Below, one piece after another: positions 8,509 through 16,377 of a DNA stretch of 41,137 bases. The notes under the pieces were generated by a model. That model saw only the letters and a list, made by a program, of their open reading frames with translations. It did not search any database and was not told where the DNA came from. A program made the translations under genes and the position numbers. The DNA lies in contig JAHKVW010000058.1 in NCBI GenBank assembly GCA_020624805.1, forward strand, positions 1-41,137. Reading direction: 5' to 3'. Every line of letters begins with the position of its first letter. Positions within the stretch are counted from its first letter, which is position 1. The stretch comes from a bacterium (lineage in GTDB: Bacteria; Bacillota; Clostridia; Oscillospirales; Acutalibacteraceae).

Positions 8509-8519
8509 CTTCATTCATC

Positions 8520-9401
8520 TTACTTTTTGTAGATCTCCGCGATGGGGGCTTCTTCCTGATAGATCTTGACGTACTCGCTCGGGGCACAGCCGTAAACGCT
8601 CTTGAACACCGTGATGAAGCTCTTCACACTCGGAAAGCCGTTTTCCAATGATGCGCGGGTCTCGCTCATACCGTTCTGCTGGATATCGATCAGGGTGTTT
8701 TCCAACCGCACGGAGTTGAGATAATTCTTGAACGTCTTTCCCGTCATCGCCGAAAAATAGCGCGAGAAATAGGTCGGCGTCAGACCGACAAAGGAGCTGA
8801 TCTCCTCGAGGTTGATCCGCTCGCGGTAATTATCCTTGATGTAGTCGATCGCCTTGGCGATGTAATCGGGGCCGTTCTCACTGCGTACCGTATCGGGATC
8901 GAGCTCGCGCGGTTCTCTGCACTTGGTGAACAGATTCATCAGGATCTGTGCCATCGCGCAGGACATCTTGAGCTTGGAGAACTCCGAGGGATTCTCCGCC
9001 TCAAAGACCAGCGCCTTGAGCAGGTCGCGCACACGCGCGCGGGTCTGTTCATTCTTATTGACGTCGAAATAATAGTTGTCGAAGTCGGGGAAATACGACT
9101 TGATGTAATTGTAGGAGAACAGCACCACCAGATACTTGACGGGTTCATCGGGCTCCTTGCCGCAGGTCTGGTGCACATCCTCGCTGTTGATCAGGATGTA
9201 ATCCCCGCCGTAAAGATCCTTGTCCTCGCCGCCGAGATTCGTCCACATACAGCCGCGGATGATATAATCGATCTCGAGATTCTTGTGCCAATGCTTGTTG
9301 GTGAAGCAATCACGACCGGGCTTTTCATACAACAACACCTTACCCGGCAGATTGTCATCCGCAGTCACGATCTCATACTTTCCCTTATAGTTAGCGGCCA
9401 T
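8520..9401 (-). CDS. AraC-family transcriptional regulator with cupin sensor domain
   Basis: DNA-binding regulator, probably responding to a small ligand such as a sugar. Residues 30-110 form a cupin-like N-terminal domain: HWHKNLEIDYIIRG, then GGDYILINSEDVHQT. The last 100 residues are the double helix-turn-helix domain, with INLEEISSFVGLTPTYFSRYFSAMTGKTFKNYLNSVRLE and GFPSVKSFITVFKSVYGCAPSEY matching the family signature. 293 residues is the standard length. GAGGTGAG precedes ATG 9401. It is divergent from a metallo-hydrolase lipoprotein gene whose promoter lies back to back with its own, so that gene is a candidate target. A palindromic repeat occupies its roughly 195-base leader. Confidence 0.93.
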   Translation of the reverse strand: MAANYKGKYEIVTADDNLPGKVLLYEKPGRDCFTNKHWHKNLEIDYIIRGCMWTNLGGEDKDLYGGDYILINSEDVHQTCGKEPDEPVKYLVVLFSYNYIKSYFPDFDNYYFDVNKNEQTRARVRDLLKALVFEAENPSEFSKLKMSCAMAQILMNLFTKCREPRELDPDTVRSENGPDYIAKAIDYIKDNYRERINLEEISSFVGLTPTYFSRYFSAMTGKTFKNYLNSVRLENTLIDIQQNGMSETRASLENGFPSVKSFITVFKSVYGCAPSEYVKIYQEEAPIAEIYKK

Positions 9402-9426
9402 GATCTCACCTCGCTTCTATCAATGA

Positions 9427-9585
9427 GTCATTGCGAAGCCCAAAGGCTCCCTTTCCTAAGGAGATTCCCCTGTTAGGGGAAATGTCCGCAAAGCGGACAA
9501 AAGGGTCTGCTGCCTCCGCTGAGGAGGGCTGTCGGCGGACACGTGTGTCTGCTGACTGAGGGTTTAGGCTTTGCAATCTCAACAG
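9427..9585. repeat. Nested palindromic repeat in the araC-type leader
   Basis: The outer edges GTCATTGCGAAGCC and GGCTTTGCAATCTCAAC are the two ends of a family D unit. Between them lies a family A element containing AGGCTCCCTTTCCTAAGG, ATTCCCCTGTTAGGGGAAAT and TGTCCGCAAAGCGGACA. The arrangement implies insertion of A into D. Confidence 0.75.
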
Positions 9586-9601
9586 ATGATGACTTGTATT
9601 T

Positions 9602-9630
9602 ATATTACCATATTTTGTCACAATAGTCAA
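9602..9630 (-). promoter_or_regulatory. Sigma-A promoter of the AraC-family gene
   Basis: On the minus strand, TTGACT (9625-9630), a 17-bp spacer and TAATAT (9602-9607). This gives a leader of about 195 bases. Confidence 0.7.
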
Positions 9631-9638
9631 ATTTTATC

Positions 9639-9667
9639 TTGATTAGCGGGTTTTGTTATTGTATAGT
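9639..9667 (+). promoter_or_regulatory. Sigma-A promoter of the metallo-hydrolase lipoprotein gene
   Basis: TTGATT (9639-9644), a 17-bp spacer and TATAGT (9662-9667). Its -35 box is 8 bp from the -35 box of the divergent araC-type promoter. Confidence 0.7.
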
Positions 9668-9695
9668 AATAGAAGAAAGATTTGGGGTGAACGAC

Positions 9696-10775
9696 ATGAA
9701 ACGGATCTTATGTGCTGTATTGGCGCTTGTGATATTGCTCACCGTCAGCTCGTGCAAGCTCTATACGCCCAAGCAATACGCGGAGGGTGAGGCGAACGCC
9801 AAGCTGATCGTGCATTTCATCGATGTGGGACAGGGTGACAGCATCCTGCTCGAATCCGACGATGAATTCGTGCTGATCGACGCGGGAGAACGCGGCAGCG
9901 GCGACACGGTATCGAGCTACATCAACGAGCGCGGCGCGGATGAATGGAAGTATGGCAGCGCGACCCATCCCCACACCGACCATATGGGCGGTATGCGGAC
10001 GGTGCTCGATGATATCGCGGCGGAGAATTTCATCACCGTAGAGACCGACTGCGCCACCAACACATGGATCAAGCTTCTCCAAACGGTGGAGGAAAAGAAG
10101 ATCAATTACATCGACGCCAAATCGGGCGATACCTACACCTTCGGCAGCGCGAGCTTCACGATCTTAGCGCCGAATTCCGACAACTACGACGGCTACAACA
10201 ACTACTCGGTCGTCACCAAGGTCACCTGCGGAGACATCAGCTTTATGCTCACGGGTGACGCGGAGAAGGAAAGCGAATATGAGATGGTTTCTTCCGGCGC
10301 TGATCTGCGCGCCGATGTGCTCAAATGCGGCCACCACGGCTCGTCCACCTCGACGACCGCCAAGTTCCTCAAGGCGGTGAACCCCTCCTATGCCGTGATC
10401 TCCTGCGGCAAGGATAACGACTACGGTCATCCGCATAAGGAGACCCTGCAAAAGCTCAACGCGTTGGACACCACGATCCTGCGCACCGATCAGATGGGCA
10501 CCATCGTCGCCTATACCGACGGCACGGGGCTGAGCTTCAGCGCCGCCAACAACAACCTGCCCACCGAGATCAACAAGGCAGAGAAAGATGACACGACCGC
10601 AAAGGCGGCCGAGCCGCAGGAAGCAAGCTACATCGGCAACAAAAACAGCCATGTATTCCACACCCCCGACTGCAGCGGCGTGAAGAACATGAGCGAGAAG
10701 AACAAGGTCACCTTTGAGAGCCGTGAGGCGGCAGTAGAAGCGGGATATCATCCGTGCTCCTCCTGCAATCCGTAA
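9696..10775 (+). CDS. ComEC-like metallo-beta-lactamase-fold lipoprotein with C-terminal Cys-rich domain
   Basis: Predicted secreted, lipid-anchored metal-dependent hydrolase, possibly acting on nucleic acid or a phosphodiester. Signal peptide MKRILCAVLALVILLTVSSC places the lipidated cysteine at residue 20. The catalytic domain starts with FIDVGQGDSILLE and has the metal motif HPHTDHMGG (H91, H93, D95, H96), then LTGDAEKESE and KCGHHGSSTST, as in the soluble hydrolase domain of ComEC. The C-terminal 45 residues (VFHTPDCSG ... YHPCSSCNP) resemble the Ada-type Zn-binding module found at the end of many Gram-positive secreted hydrolases. GGGGTG precedes ATG 9696; an in-frame ATG at 9639 lies within the promoter and is rejected. 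True competence ComEC would have many membrane segments; this protein has none. Confidence 0.9.
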   Translation: MKRILCAVLALVILLTVSSCKLYTPKQYAEGEANAKLIVHFIDVGQGDSILLESDDEFVLIDAGERGSGDTVSSYINERGADEWKYGSATHPHTDHMGGMRTVLDDIAAENFITVETDCATNTWIKLLQTVEEKKINYIDAKSGDTYTFGSASFTILAPNSDNYDGYNNYSVVTKVTCGDISFMLTGDAEKESEYEMVSSGADLRADVLKCGHHGSSTSTTAKFLKAVNPSYAVISCGKDNDYGHPHKETLQKLNALDTTILRTDQMGTIVAYTDGTGLSFSAANNNLPTEINKAEKDDTTAKAAEPQEASYIGNKNSHVFHTPDCSGVKNMSEKNKVTFESREAAVEAGYHPCSSCNP

Positions 10776-10792
10776 GAAATATAATAAAAATT

Positions 10793-10905
10793 TGGTTGAG
10801 ATTGCCACAGCCCGCATATCGATCGTCATTGCGAGGAGGGTTTGACGCGCGTGTCAAACCCGACGCGGCAATCTCAACCTTAACTCTGCGGGCTTCGCAA
10901 TGACG
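10793..10905. repeat. Family D repeat (GGTTGAGATTGCCAC..GCAATGAC)
   Basis: The unit begins GGTTGAGATTGCCACA and contains GTCATTGCGAGGAGG, the palindrome GGGTTTGACGCGCGTGTCAAACCC and GCGGCAATCTCAACC. It ends TTCGCAATGACGA, directly against the next start codon. Confidence 0.85.
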
Positions 10906-10906
10906 A

Positions 10907-11968
10907 ATGAATAAGATGCGTAAACTGTTTGAATTTGAAGCGCCCAACGTATGGACGGCGCTGGCACAAGCCGACAAGCCGATCGTCCTGTACGGAATGG
11001 GCAACGGCGCCGACAAGGTGTTGGATGAATTGGAAAAACGAAATATCAAAGCCGCGGGCGTGATGGCGAGCGACGACTTTTGCCGCTATCAGGAATACCG
11101 CGGATTTACCGTGCAGAAGCAGAGCGACTTTGAGCGGCAATTCGATGACTTTATGATCGCGCTGTGCTTCGGCAGCTCACTGCCCGATGTGACGGCGCAT
11201 ATCCGCCATGTCGCCGAACAGCACAGGTTGCTCATCCCTAACATCTCCGTTGCGGGAGAGAACTTGATGACGGACGCTTTTATCGCTGAACATCGGCAGG
11301 AGATTGAACAGGCATATTCCCTGCTCGCGGATGAAGCCTCACAGATCGTTTTCAAGGGTGCGCTCGATTTCTACTATACCGGCGAGCTGAAATACCTTGA
11401 CGCGATCGAGAGCGATAAGGACGAGGTGTTTGAAAAAATCCTGCGGCTGAAAGATGAGCGTTATCTCGACCTCGGCGCTTATCGCGGCGACACGGTGGAC
11501 GAATTCCTGCGCTATACGGACGGGTACGAAAGCATCACCGCCGTCGAGCCGAACCCGAAGAATTATCAAAAGCTGTGCGAGCATATCGCCGATCTCGAAA
11601 ACGCGACCGCGCTCCATGCCGGGATCGCCGACCGTGTCGGCACGATGACGATCAGCAAGAAGGCGGGTCGGATGCCGGTGCTGGGCGATACAAACGGCGT
11701 GGAGATCCCGGTGACGACCGTGGATCAGATCGACTGCTCCCCCACCTACATCAAGATCGACATCGAGGGGATGGAGCACCAAATGCTCAGCGGAGCGGCG
11801 CGGACTTTGCGCGCGATGAAGCCGAAGCTGAACCTCGCCGCCTATCATCGTACGGAGGACTTCTTCTCGCTGATCCTCCGACTGCATGAGATCGATCCCG
11901 ACTACCGGATCTATCTGCGCAAGCACCCGTATATCCCCTGCTGGGATCTGAATATCTACGCAGTGTAA
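10907..11968 (+). CDS. FkbM-family methyltransferase
   Basis: Predicted SAM-dependent methyltransferase of the FkbM type, which usually modifies sugars or polysaccharide and natural-product intermediates. The N-terminal 130 residues resemble a nucleotide-binding fold (IVLYGMGNGADKVLDEL). The methyltransferase core begins near residue 180 with RYLDLGAYRGDTVDEFL (SAM loop) and AVEPNPKNYQKL, then TTVDQI, YIKIDIEGME and LAAYHRTEDF, all typical of the family. Length 353. The start is uncertain: ATG 10907 and ATG 10916 are both possible, and neither has a Shine-Dalgarno sequence because a family D repeat ends right before them. No glycan cluster surrounds it, so the substrate is unknown. Confidence 0.87.
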   Translation: MNKMRKLFEFEAPNVWTALAQADKPIVLYGMGNGADKVLDELEKRNIKAAGVMASDDFCRYQEYRGFTVQKQSDFERQFDDFMIALCFGSSLPDVTAHIRHVAEQHRLLIPNISVAGENLMTDAFIAEHRQEIEQAYSLLADEASQIVFKGALDFYYTGELKYLDAIESDKDEVFEKILRLKDERYLDLGAYRGDTVDEFLRYTDGYESITAVEPNPKNYQKLCEHIADLENATALHAGIADRVGTMTISKKAGRMPVLGDTNGVEIPVTTVDQIDCSPTYIKIDIEGMEHQMLSGAARTLRAMKPKLNLAAYHRTEDFFSLILRLHEIDPDYRIYLRKHPYIPCWDLNIYAV

Positions 11969-12166
11969 AAAAAGCCTCCCTTTGGTAAAGGGAGGTGGGC
12001 AATTCGTGTGCGAATTGGTCGGAGGGATTGTATGGATCGCCGATCATCATGGCACAACCTTATCATAATTTGGTTTCTCCCGCGACACAAGTGTCACGGT
12101 CTGTCAATTATGCAATCCCTCAGCTTCGCAAGCTCAGCAGCTCCCTTTACCAAAGGGAGCCTTTTT
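11967..12166. repeat. Family A palindromic element with ~29-bp inverted ends
   Basis: Left end AAAGCCTCCCTTTGGTAAAG (11970-11989) continues as GGAGGT. Right end CTCCCTTTACCAAAGGGAGC (12142-12161) runs into CTTTTTT. The ends are inverted copies, and each is itself a hairpin able to terminate transcription. The interior holds AATTCG..CGAATT, GGAGGGATTG and CAATCCCTCAG blocks found in other A copies. It fills the gap between convergent genes and overlaps the last codons of the EamA gene. Confidence 0.85.
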
Positions 12167-13045
12167 TGATGGGAGCTTGATATTGATCAGCACTACGGAC
12201 AGGAACACCAGCGCGACGCCCAGATAGCCGAAGGGCACATTGAGCGGTTCGCTGAACACCACCGCGCCGATGATCGTCGCCACCACAGGCTCGACCGTCG
12301 CGATGATGGACGCGGTGCTCGACGCGATATACTTGAGCCCGAGCGTATAGAACACATACGGCAACACGCACGACACCAAGGCGAACAACAGCGCGTAGCC
12401 CGCACTGCCCCAATCGGCGAACACCACCTTGACGACGTGACGGATGTCGGTCACACACAGGCAGAATACCGCCGAGAACAGAAAGGTGTAGAGCGTGATG
12501 GTGAACGGCTCGTATCCCCTGTTCAGCGCGAAGCGCGAGAAGATCGAATACAGCGCGTAGCAGATCCCCGATCCCAGTCCGAAGAGGAATCCAAAGAGAG
12601 TGACGCTGAGCGTCCCGCCGATCACGCCGGTCGTCATCGCACAGCCCAAGACCGCCAGCACCAGTGAGATCGCCTTGGGGATCGTCATCTTCTCTTTGAA
12701 AAAGATCAGCGAGAACAGCATGACGAACGCGGGCGCGGTATAGAGCAGGACAGCCGCGACGGATAGGGAGCTTAATTCTATTGAAGAAAAATAACAGTAG
12801 GTGAACAGCCCGACGCTGATCACGCCCGATCCGATAAATATCCAGATATCCTTCAGGTGAATGATAAACAAGCGCCGCTTGTAGATCAGCACGAACAGCG
12901 CGAACAGGATCGCCGCGATCACCATACGCACGGCGACGGTCTGCATGGAGCTCAGCCCCAAAGCGTTATACCGCCGCACGAAGATGCCGATACATCCCCA
13001 TAGGGTACCGGCAAGCAATACAAAGAATACAGCCAACCGCTTCAT
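12134..13045 (-). CDS. EamA/DMT-superfamily exporter
   Basis: Ten-helix drug/metabolite transporter, typically exporting amino acids or small metabolites. Two EamA repeats of about 140 residues are visible. The first starts FFVLLAGTLWGCIGIFVRRYNALG. The second contains LYSIFSRFALNRG and ends ASIIATVEPVVATIIGAVVFSEPLN. The start ATG at 13043-13045 follows GGAGGG; an in-frame ATG at 13093 lacks a binding site. The final residues, KKAPFGKGSC, and the stop codon are read from the adjacent palindromic repeat, so the native C-terminus was probably replaced. This probably does not affect the transport core. Confidence 0.9.
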   Translation of the reverse strand: MKRLAVFFVLLAGTLWGCIGIFVRRYNALGLSSMQTVAVRMVIAAILFALFVLIYKRRLFIIHLKDIWIFIGSGVISVGLFTYCYFSSIELSSLSVAAVLLYTAPAFVMLFSLIFFKEKMTIPKAISLVLAVLGCAMTTGVIGGTLSVTLFGFLFGLGSGICYALYSIFSRFALNRGYEPFTITLYTFLFSAVFCLCVTDIRHVVKVVFADWGSAGYALLFALVSCVLPYVFYTLGLKYIASSTASIIATVEPVVATIIGAVVFSEPLNVPFGYLGVALVFLSVVLINIKLPSKKAPFGKGSC

Positions 13046-13146
13046 ATTCCCTCCAAGGTAAACAAATAAGAATAATGGTAGTCGCAAAAGCAAACAGAAT
13101 GAAAGATCACATTCGAATACACTTATGATCGTTCTATCTTACCAAC

Positions 13147-13200
13147 GCGGCAACCCTCCGTCTCGGACATGCGTGTCCGAGCCACCTCCCTTAGGAAAGG
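13147..13200. repeat. Short family A palindromic element / terminator
   Basis: CTCGGACATGCGTGTCCGAG is a perfect palindrome. Its flank CCTCCCTTAGGAAAGGGAGG forms a second hairpin. On the minus strand it directly follows the asparaginase-like gene and can act as its terminator. Confidence 0.7.
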
Positions 13201-13207
13201 GAGGCTT

Positions 13208-14152
13208 TTACACCATAAAATCCTCGATTGTCAATTCATCCTGACAGCACGCGAGCAGCAGCTTCATATACGCGCACTCGGGGGCGATATCATAGAGCGG
13301 GATCGCACCCGCGTCGATGGCGTCGACTGTAGTTTGATAGCGTTTTCTGCCGCTGTGGAGCGGCGCGAGGAATACCGGGAGCTCGGGATGCGCCTGCATC
13401 CACGGCACAAAGCGGTCGGCATCCAGCGTCCCGCTGTGGTACAGTGTATGCAATACCGCCCTCACTCCGTCCGTGCCGATCCGTGAATAATCCTGCATGG
13501 GATATGCCGTCAGCATCAAAGCATTGTCAGCGATTCGCGGCAGGTGACCGCGGTCGAACACCCGCGGGATATGCTGTGAGATATAGGAGCGCCTCTCTTG
13601 CAAAGCGCCGTTTTCAAACACACCGTAAGCGCCGTGGAAACTGTCGAAATCATCGAAAAAGTCCGACTGCCTGAGATCTGTGGCGGCGTGTACATACAGC
13701 ACACCGTCCGTGTTGCGGTACGGCACCAGCACGCCGCGCGCGCCCTGACCGATCAGGTCGACGGCACAGGAAAAGTTTTCATACCCGTTGCTGTCGGGCG
13801 CGGTCAGGATCTTGTTCGCCGCGACGATCATCACCGGGATCGGACAATCGCCGAGCAGCAGACCGACAAAAGCGGAAAGATAAGCGAGGCTGTCGCTGCC
13901 CGCCGTGACGATCACACCATCATAGGCGGCGGTATCGACGTCAAACAGCGCCTTAGCCAGTGTGTTGCAATCAGTGCACGAAAGGCTTTCGCTGAGGATG
14001 TTCAGCGGATGAACGGTATCGAATCGAACGTCACCATGCTCCGATCTATAGCGGTCGACGACCGCGCTTCTGCCGTCACGGCGCACGTTGATACTGTCGC
14101 CGTCAAAGGACGAGCCGATCGTGCCGCCGGTCATGATCAGTAAAATGTTCAT
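13208..14152 (-). CDS. L-asparaginase-like amidohydrolase
   Basis: Cytoplasmic protein of the type I/II asparaginase family, expected to hydrolyse asparagine or a related amide. The N-terminal motif MTGGTIGS supplies the nucleophile Thr11. The second active-site motif, normally GTDT, reads GSDS within VIVTAGSDSLAYLSA, replacing the second threonine with serine. The C-terminal allosteric/dimer domain is recognisable (LMLTAYPMQDYSRIGTDGVRAVLHTLYHSGT) but divergent. The start ATG at 14150-14152 follows GAGGT; a longer frame extending to 14308 is only repeat sequence. 314 residues fits the family. Substrate specificity is uncertain because of the divergent second motif. Confidence 0.8.
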   Translation of the reverse strand: MNILLIMTGGTIGSSFDGDSINVRRDGRSAVVDRYRSEHGDVRFDTVHPLNILSESLSCTDCNTLAKALFDVDTAAYDGVIVTAGSDSLAYLSAFVGLLLGDCPIPVMIVAANKILTAPDSNGYENFSCAVDLIGQGARGVLVPYRNTDGVLYVHAATDLRQSDFFDDFDSFHGAYGVFENGALQERRSYISQHIPRVFDRGHLPRIADNALMLTAYPMQDYSRIGTDGVRAVLHTLYHSGTLDADRFVPWMQAHPELPVFLAPLHSGRKRYQTTVDAIDAGAIPLYDIAPECAYMKLLLACCQDELTIEDFMV

Positions 14153-14183
14153 GGTTAACCTCAACTTACAGGAAATAGTAAAC

Positions 14184-14345
14184 AGCCTTCCCCTCGAGGG
14201 GAAGGTGGGCTTTTTGGCTCCCAAAGAGCCAAAAAGGTCGGATGAGGTGGAAACCTTTCCAATATAGCAATTAATAGGATTAAGAAGAAACGTTTCCACC
14301 TCATCCACCGCAAGCGGTTCCCCTTCCCCTCAAGGGGAAGGCATT
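14184..14345. repeat. Family B palindromic element
   Basis: The ends CCTTCCCCTCGAGGGGAAGG and CCTTCCCCTCAAGGGGAAGG each fold on themselves and pair with each other. Inner arms GATGAGGTGGAAA and TTTCCACCTCATC are inverted. The hairpin GGCTCCCAAAGAGCC lies in the left arm. Confidence 0.85.
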
Positions 14346-14364
14346 TTTCTTGCTTCTAAAAGAA

Positions 14365-14383
14365 GCCCGCCGAAAAGGCGGGC
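14365..14383 (-). terminator. Terminator of the transketolase genes
   Basis: Perfect GCCCGCC/GGCGGGC stem with a 5-base loop. The minus strand continues TTCTTTT, 20 bases after the stop codon at 14403. Confidence 0.85.
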
Positions 14384-14402
14384 GTTACTTTTATGATGCG
14401 TT

Positions 14403-15350
14403 TTATTTCTTCTCTAATTCCTCGAGAATGACTTTCTTGATGTTGGGAGCGGTGAGTCCGAAGATATCCAGCAGTTCCTTAGCGGGACCCGAATAGCCGA
14501 ATTCATCATAGACGCCGATCCTGCGGACAGGCACGGGGCACTCGGAGGAGGTGACCTCGCATACCGCGTCAGCCAAGCCGCCGATCACATTGTGCTCCTC
14601 GACAGTGATGATCCTGCCGGTCTCCTGAGCCGCTTTGATGATGATCTCACGGTCGATGGGCTTGATGGTGTGGATGTTGATCAGGCGCACGCTCTTGCCC
14701 TCTTTTCTCAGCTCGTCAACAGCCTTGAGGCTCTCGAGCACGCACAGACCGGTCGCGATGACGGTGATATCCGCGCCCTCGCGCAGGGTGATACCCTTGC
14801 CCCAATGGAACTCATAGGTCTCGGGGTCGTTGAAGCTGTCGATCGCCAGTCTGCCCAGACGGATGTAGACAGGGCCCTCATACTCGAGCGCCGCCTTGGT
14901 AGCCGCCTTCATCTCCCAGTGGTCGGCGGGATTGAGCACGACCATGCCGGGAATGGTACGCATGATACCGATATCCTCAAGGCACTGGTGGGTCGCGCCG
15001 TCCTCACCGGTAGAGATACCGGCGTGAGAACCCGCGATCTTTACATTTAAGTTCGGATAAGCAACAGAGTTGCGGATCTGCTCAAACGCTCTGCCGGTAG
15101 CGAACATCGCAAAGGAAGCCGCTACGGGAGTTTTGCCGGAAGCCGCCAGACCTGCCGCTACGCCGACCATGTTCGCCTCCGCGATACCGCAGTCAAAGAA
15201 ACGGTCGGGATGTGCGTCGCGGAAGATCGCGGTGTTGGTCGCCGCCGCGAGGTCAGCGTCCAGAACAACGATGTCGGGGCGAGAATCAGCTAATTCGCTC
15301 AGAGCCTCGCCGAAGCTCACGCGTGTTGCCTTGGTAATGATTTCTGCCAT
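14403..15350 (-). CDS. Transketolase, C-terminal subunit
   Basis: Second half of a split transketolase: the pyrimidine-binding domain plus the C-terminal domain. It joins the upstream subunit in the non-oxidative pentose phosphate pathway, moving two-carbon ketol units between sugar phosphates. Recognisable features are RVSFGEALSEL, DAHPDRFFDCGIAEANMVGVAAGLA (with the cofactor-activating Glu), the phosphate/substrate region SHAGISTGEDGATHQCLEDI, and a C-terminal Rossmann-like domain (IITVEEHNVIGGLADAV). 315 residues is normal. ATG 15350 lies one base after the upstream stop codon, with GGAGG inside the end of that gene, so translation is coupled. A 1-deoxyxylulose synthase half is less likely given the partner. 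Confidence 0.92.
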   Translation of the reverse strand: MAEIITKATRVSFGEALSELADSRPDIVVLDADLAAATNTAIFRDAHPDRFFDCGIAEANMVGVAAGLAASGKTPVAASFAMFATGRAFEQIRNSVAYPNLNVKIAGSHAGISTGEDGATHQCLEDIGIMRTIPGMVVLNPADHWEMKAATKAALEYEGPVYIRLGRLAIDSFNDPETYEFHWGKGITLREGADITVIATGLCVLESLKAVDELRKEGKSVRLINIHTIKPIDREIIIKAAQETGRIITVEEHNVIGGLADAVCEVTSSECPVPVRRIGVYDEFGYSGPAKELLDIFGLTAPNIKKVILEELEKK

Positions 15351-15351
15351 C

Positions 15352-16191
15352 TTACGCCTCCAGTTCCGCGAGCTGTGCTTCCAGCTCAGCCATCGCTACC
15401 TTGAATTCATCCGCGTTGGTCGCCTTGCCGTGCCAGCCGACCTGGTTCTCCATAAAGGATACGCCCTTGCCCTTGACCGTCTTCATGATGATCGCAAAGG
15501 GCTTGTCGGAGGCTTTCGCCTGCGCCATCGCGTCTTCGATCTGATCAAAATCGTGACCGTCGATGATGACGGTGTCAAATCCGAAGGACTCGAACTTGGT
15601 GTCGAGCGGCTCAACGCCGCCGATCTCAGCGGTGGTGCCGTCGATCTGCAGACCGTTGCAGTCTACGATGATCGTCAGATTGTTGAGGTTGTGGTGACCG
15701 GCAAACATCGCCGCCTCCCATACCTCGCCTTCCTCGCACTCGCCGTCGCCGAGCACGGAATATACGCGGTAATCTTTATGATCCATCTTTGCGGCGAGCG
15801 CCATACCGCAAGCGGCGGAAACGCCCTGTCCCAAAGAACCGGAGCTCATATCGATACCGGGGGTACCCTTCATATCGGGATGACCCTGTAACATGGCTCC
15901 GACATGGCGGAGCACTTCGAGTTCTTTCCAGTCAAAATAGCCCTTGAGCGCCAAAACGGCGTACAGGCTCGGACAGCAATGTCCCTTAGATAATACAAAA
16001 CGGTCTCTGTCAGCCCAATCGGGATTGGCGGGATCTACGTTCATCTCCTTAAAATACAGATAAGTGAACATGTCCGCCGCCGACAGCGAGCCGCCCGGAT
16101 GTCCGGATTTCGCGTGAAATGTACCGATGATGGCGCCCATTCTCGCCTTGCAAGCGAGAATCTCGAGATTTCTCTTTTCAGCCTGATTCAT
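15352..16191 (-). CDS. Transketolase, N-terminal (TPP-binding) subunit
   Basis: First half of the split transketolase, carrying the thiamine pyrophosphate domain. The motifs are HAKSGHPGGSLS (residues about 26-37), DRFVLSKGHCCPSLYA, GSLGQGVSAACGMALA, and the TPP/Mg site GDGECEEGEVWEA followed by LTIIVDCNGLQIDG. Length 279 fits stand-alone N-terminal subunits. ATG 16191 follows GGGGAGG with 7-base spacing; the in-frame ATG at 16263 has no binding site. It forms an operon with the C-terminal subunit downstream and is divergent from coaX. Confidence 0.93.
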   Translation of the reverse strand: MNQAEKRNLEILACKARMGAIIGTFHAKSGHPGGSLSAADMFTYLYFKEMNVDPANPDWADRDRFVLSKGHCCPSLYAVLALKGYFDWKELEVLRHVGAMLQGHPDMKGTPGIDMSSGSLGQGVSAACGMALAAKMDHKDYRVYSVLGDGECEEGEVWEAAMFAGHHNLNNLTIIVDCNGLQIDGTTAEIGGVEPLDTKFESFGFDTVIIDGHDFDQIEDAMAQAKASDKPFAIIMKTVKGKGVSFMENQVGWHGKATNADEFKVAMAELEAQLAELEA

Positions 16192-16329
16192 CCTTATGCC
16201 TCCCCAAAATAATCCAGCATTTACAGAGCGGTCGTATAGCACACCACTCCAGAATACAATCATACTCTACCACATTTTTCTCAAAATATTTTTCATTATG
16301 TGAAAAAAGCCGAAAATAGGTCAATTATA

Positions 16330-16358
16330 TTGAAACTACCTAAAAATTGTGGTACAAT
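16330..16358 (+). promoter_or_regulatory. Sigma-A promoter of coaX
   Basis: TTGAAA (16330-16335), a 17-bp spacer and TACAAT (16353-16358), about 20 bp upstream of the start codon. Confidence 0.75.
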
Positions 16359-16377
16359 CCCATCGTAAAGGAGCGAA

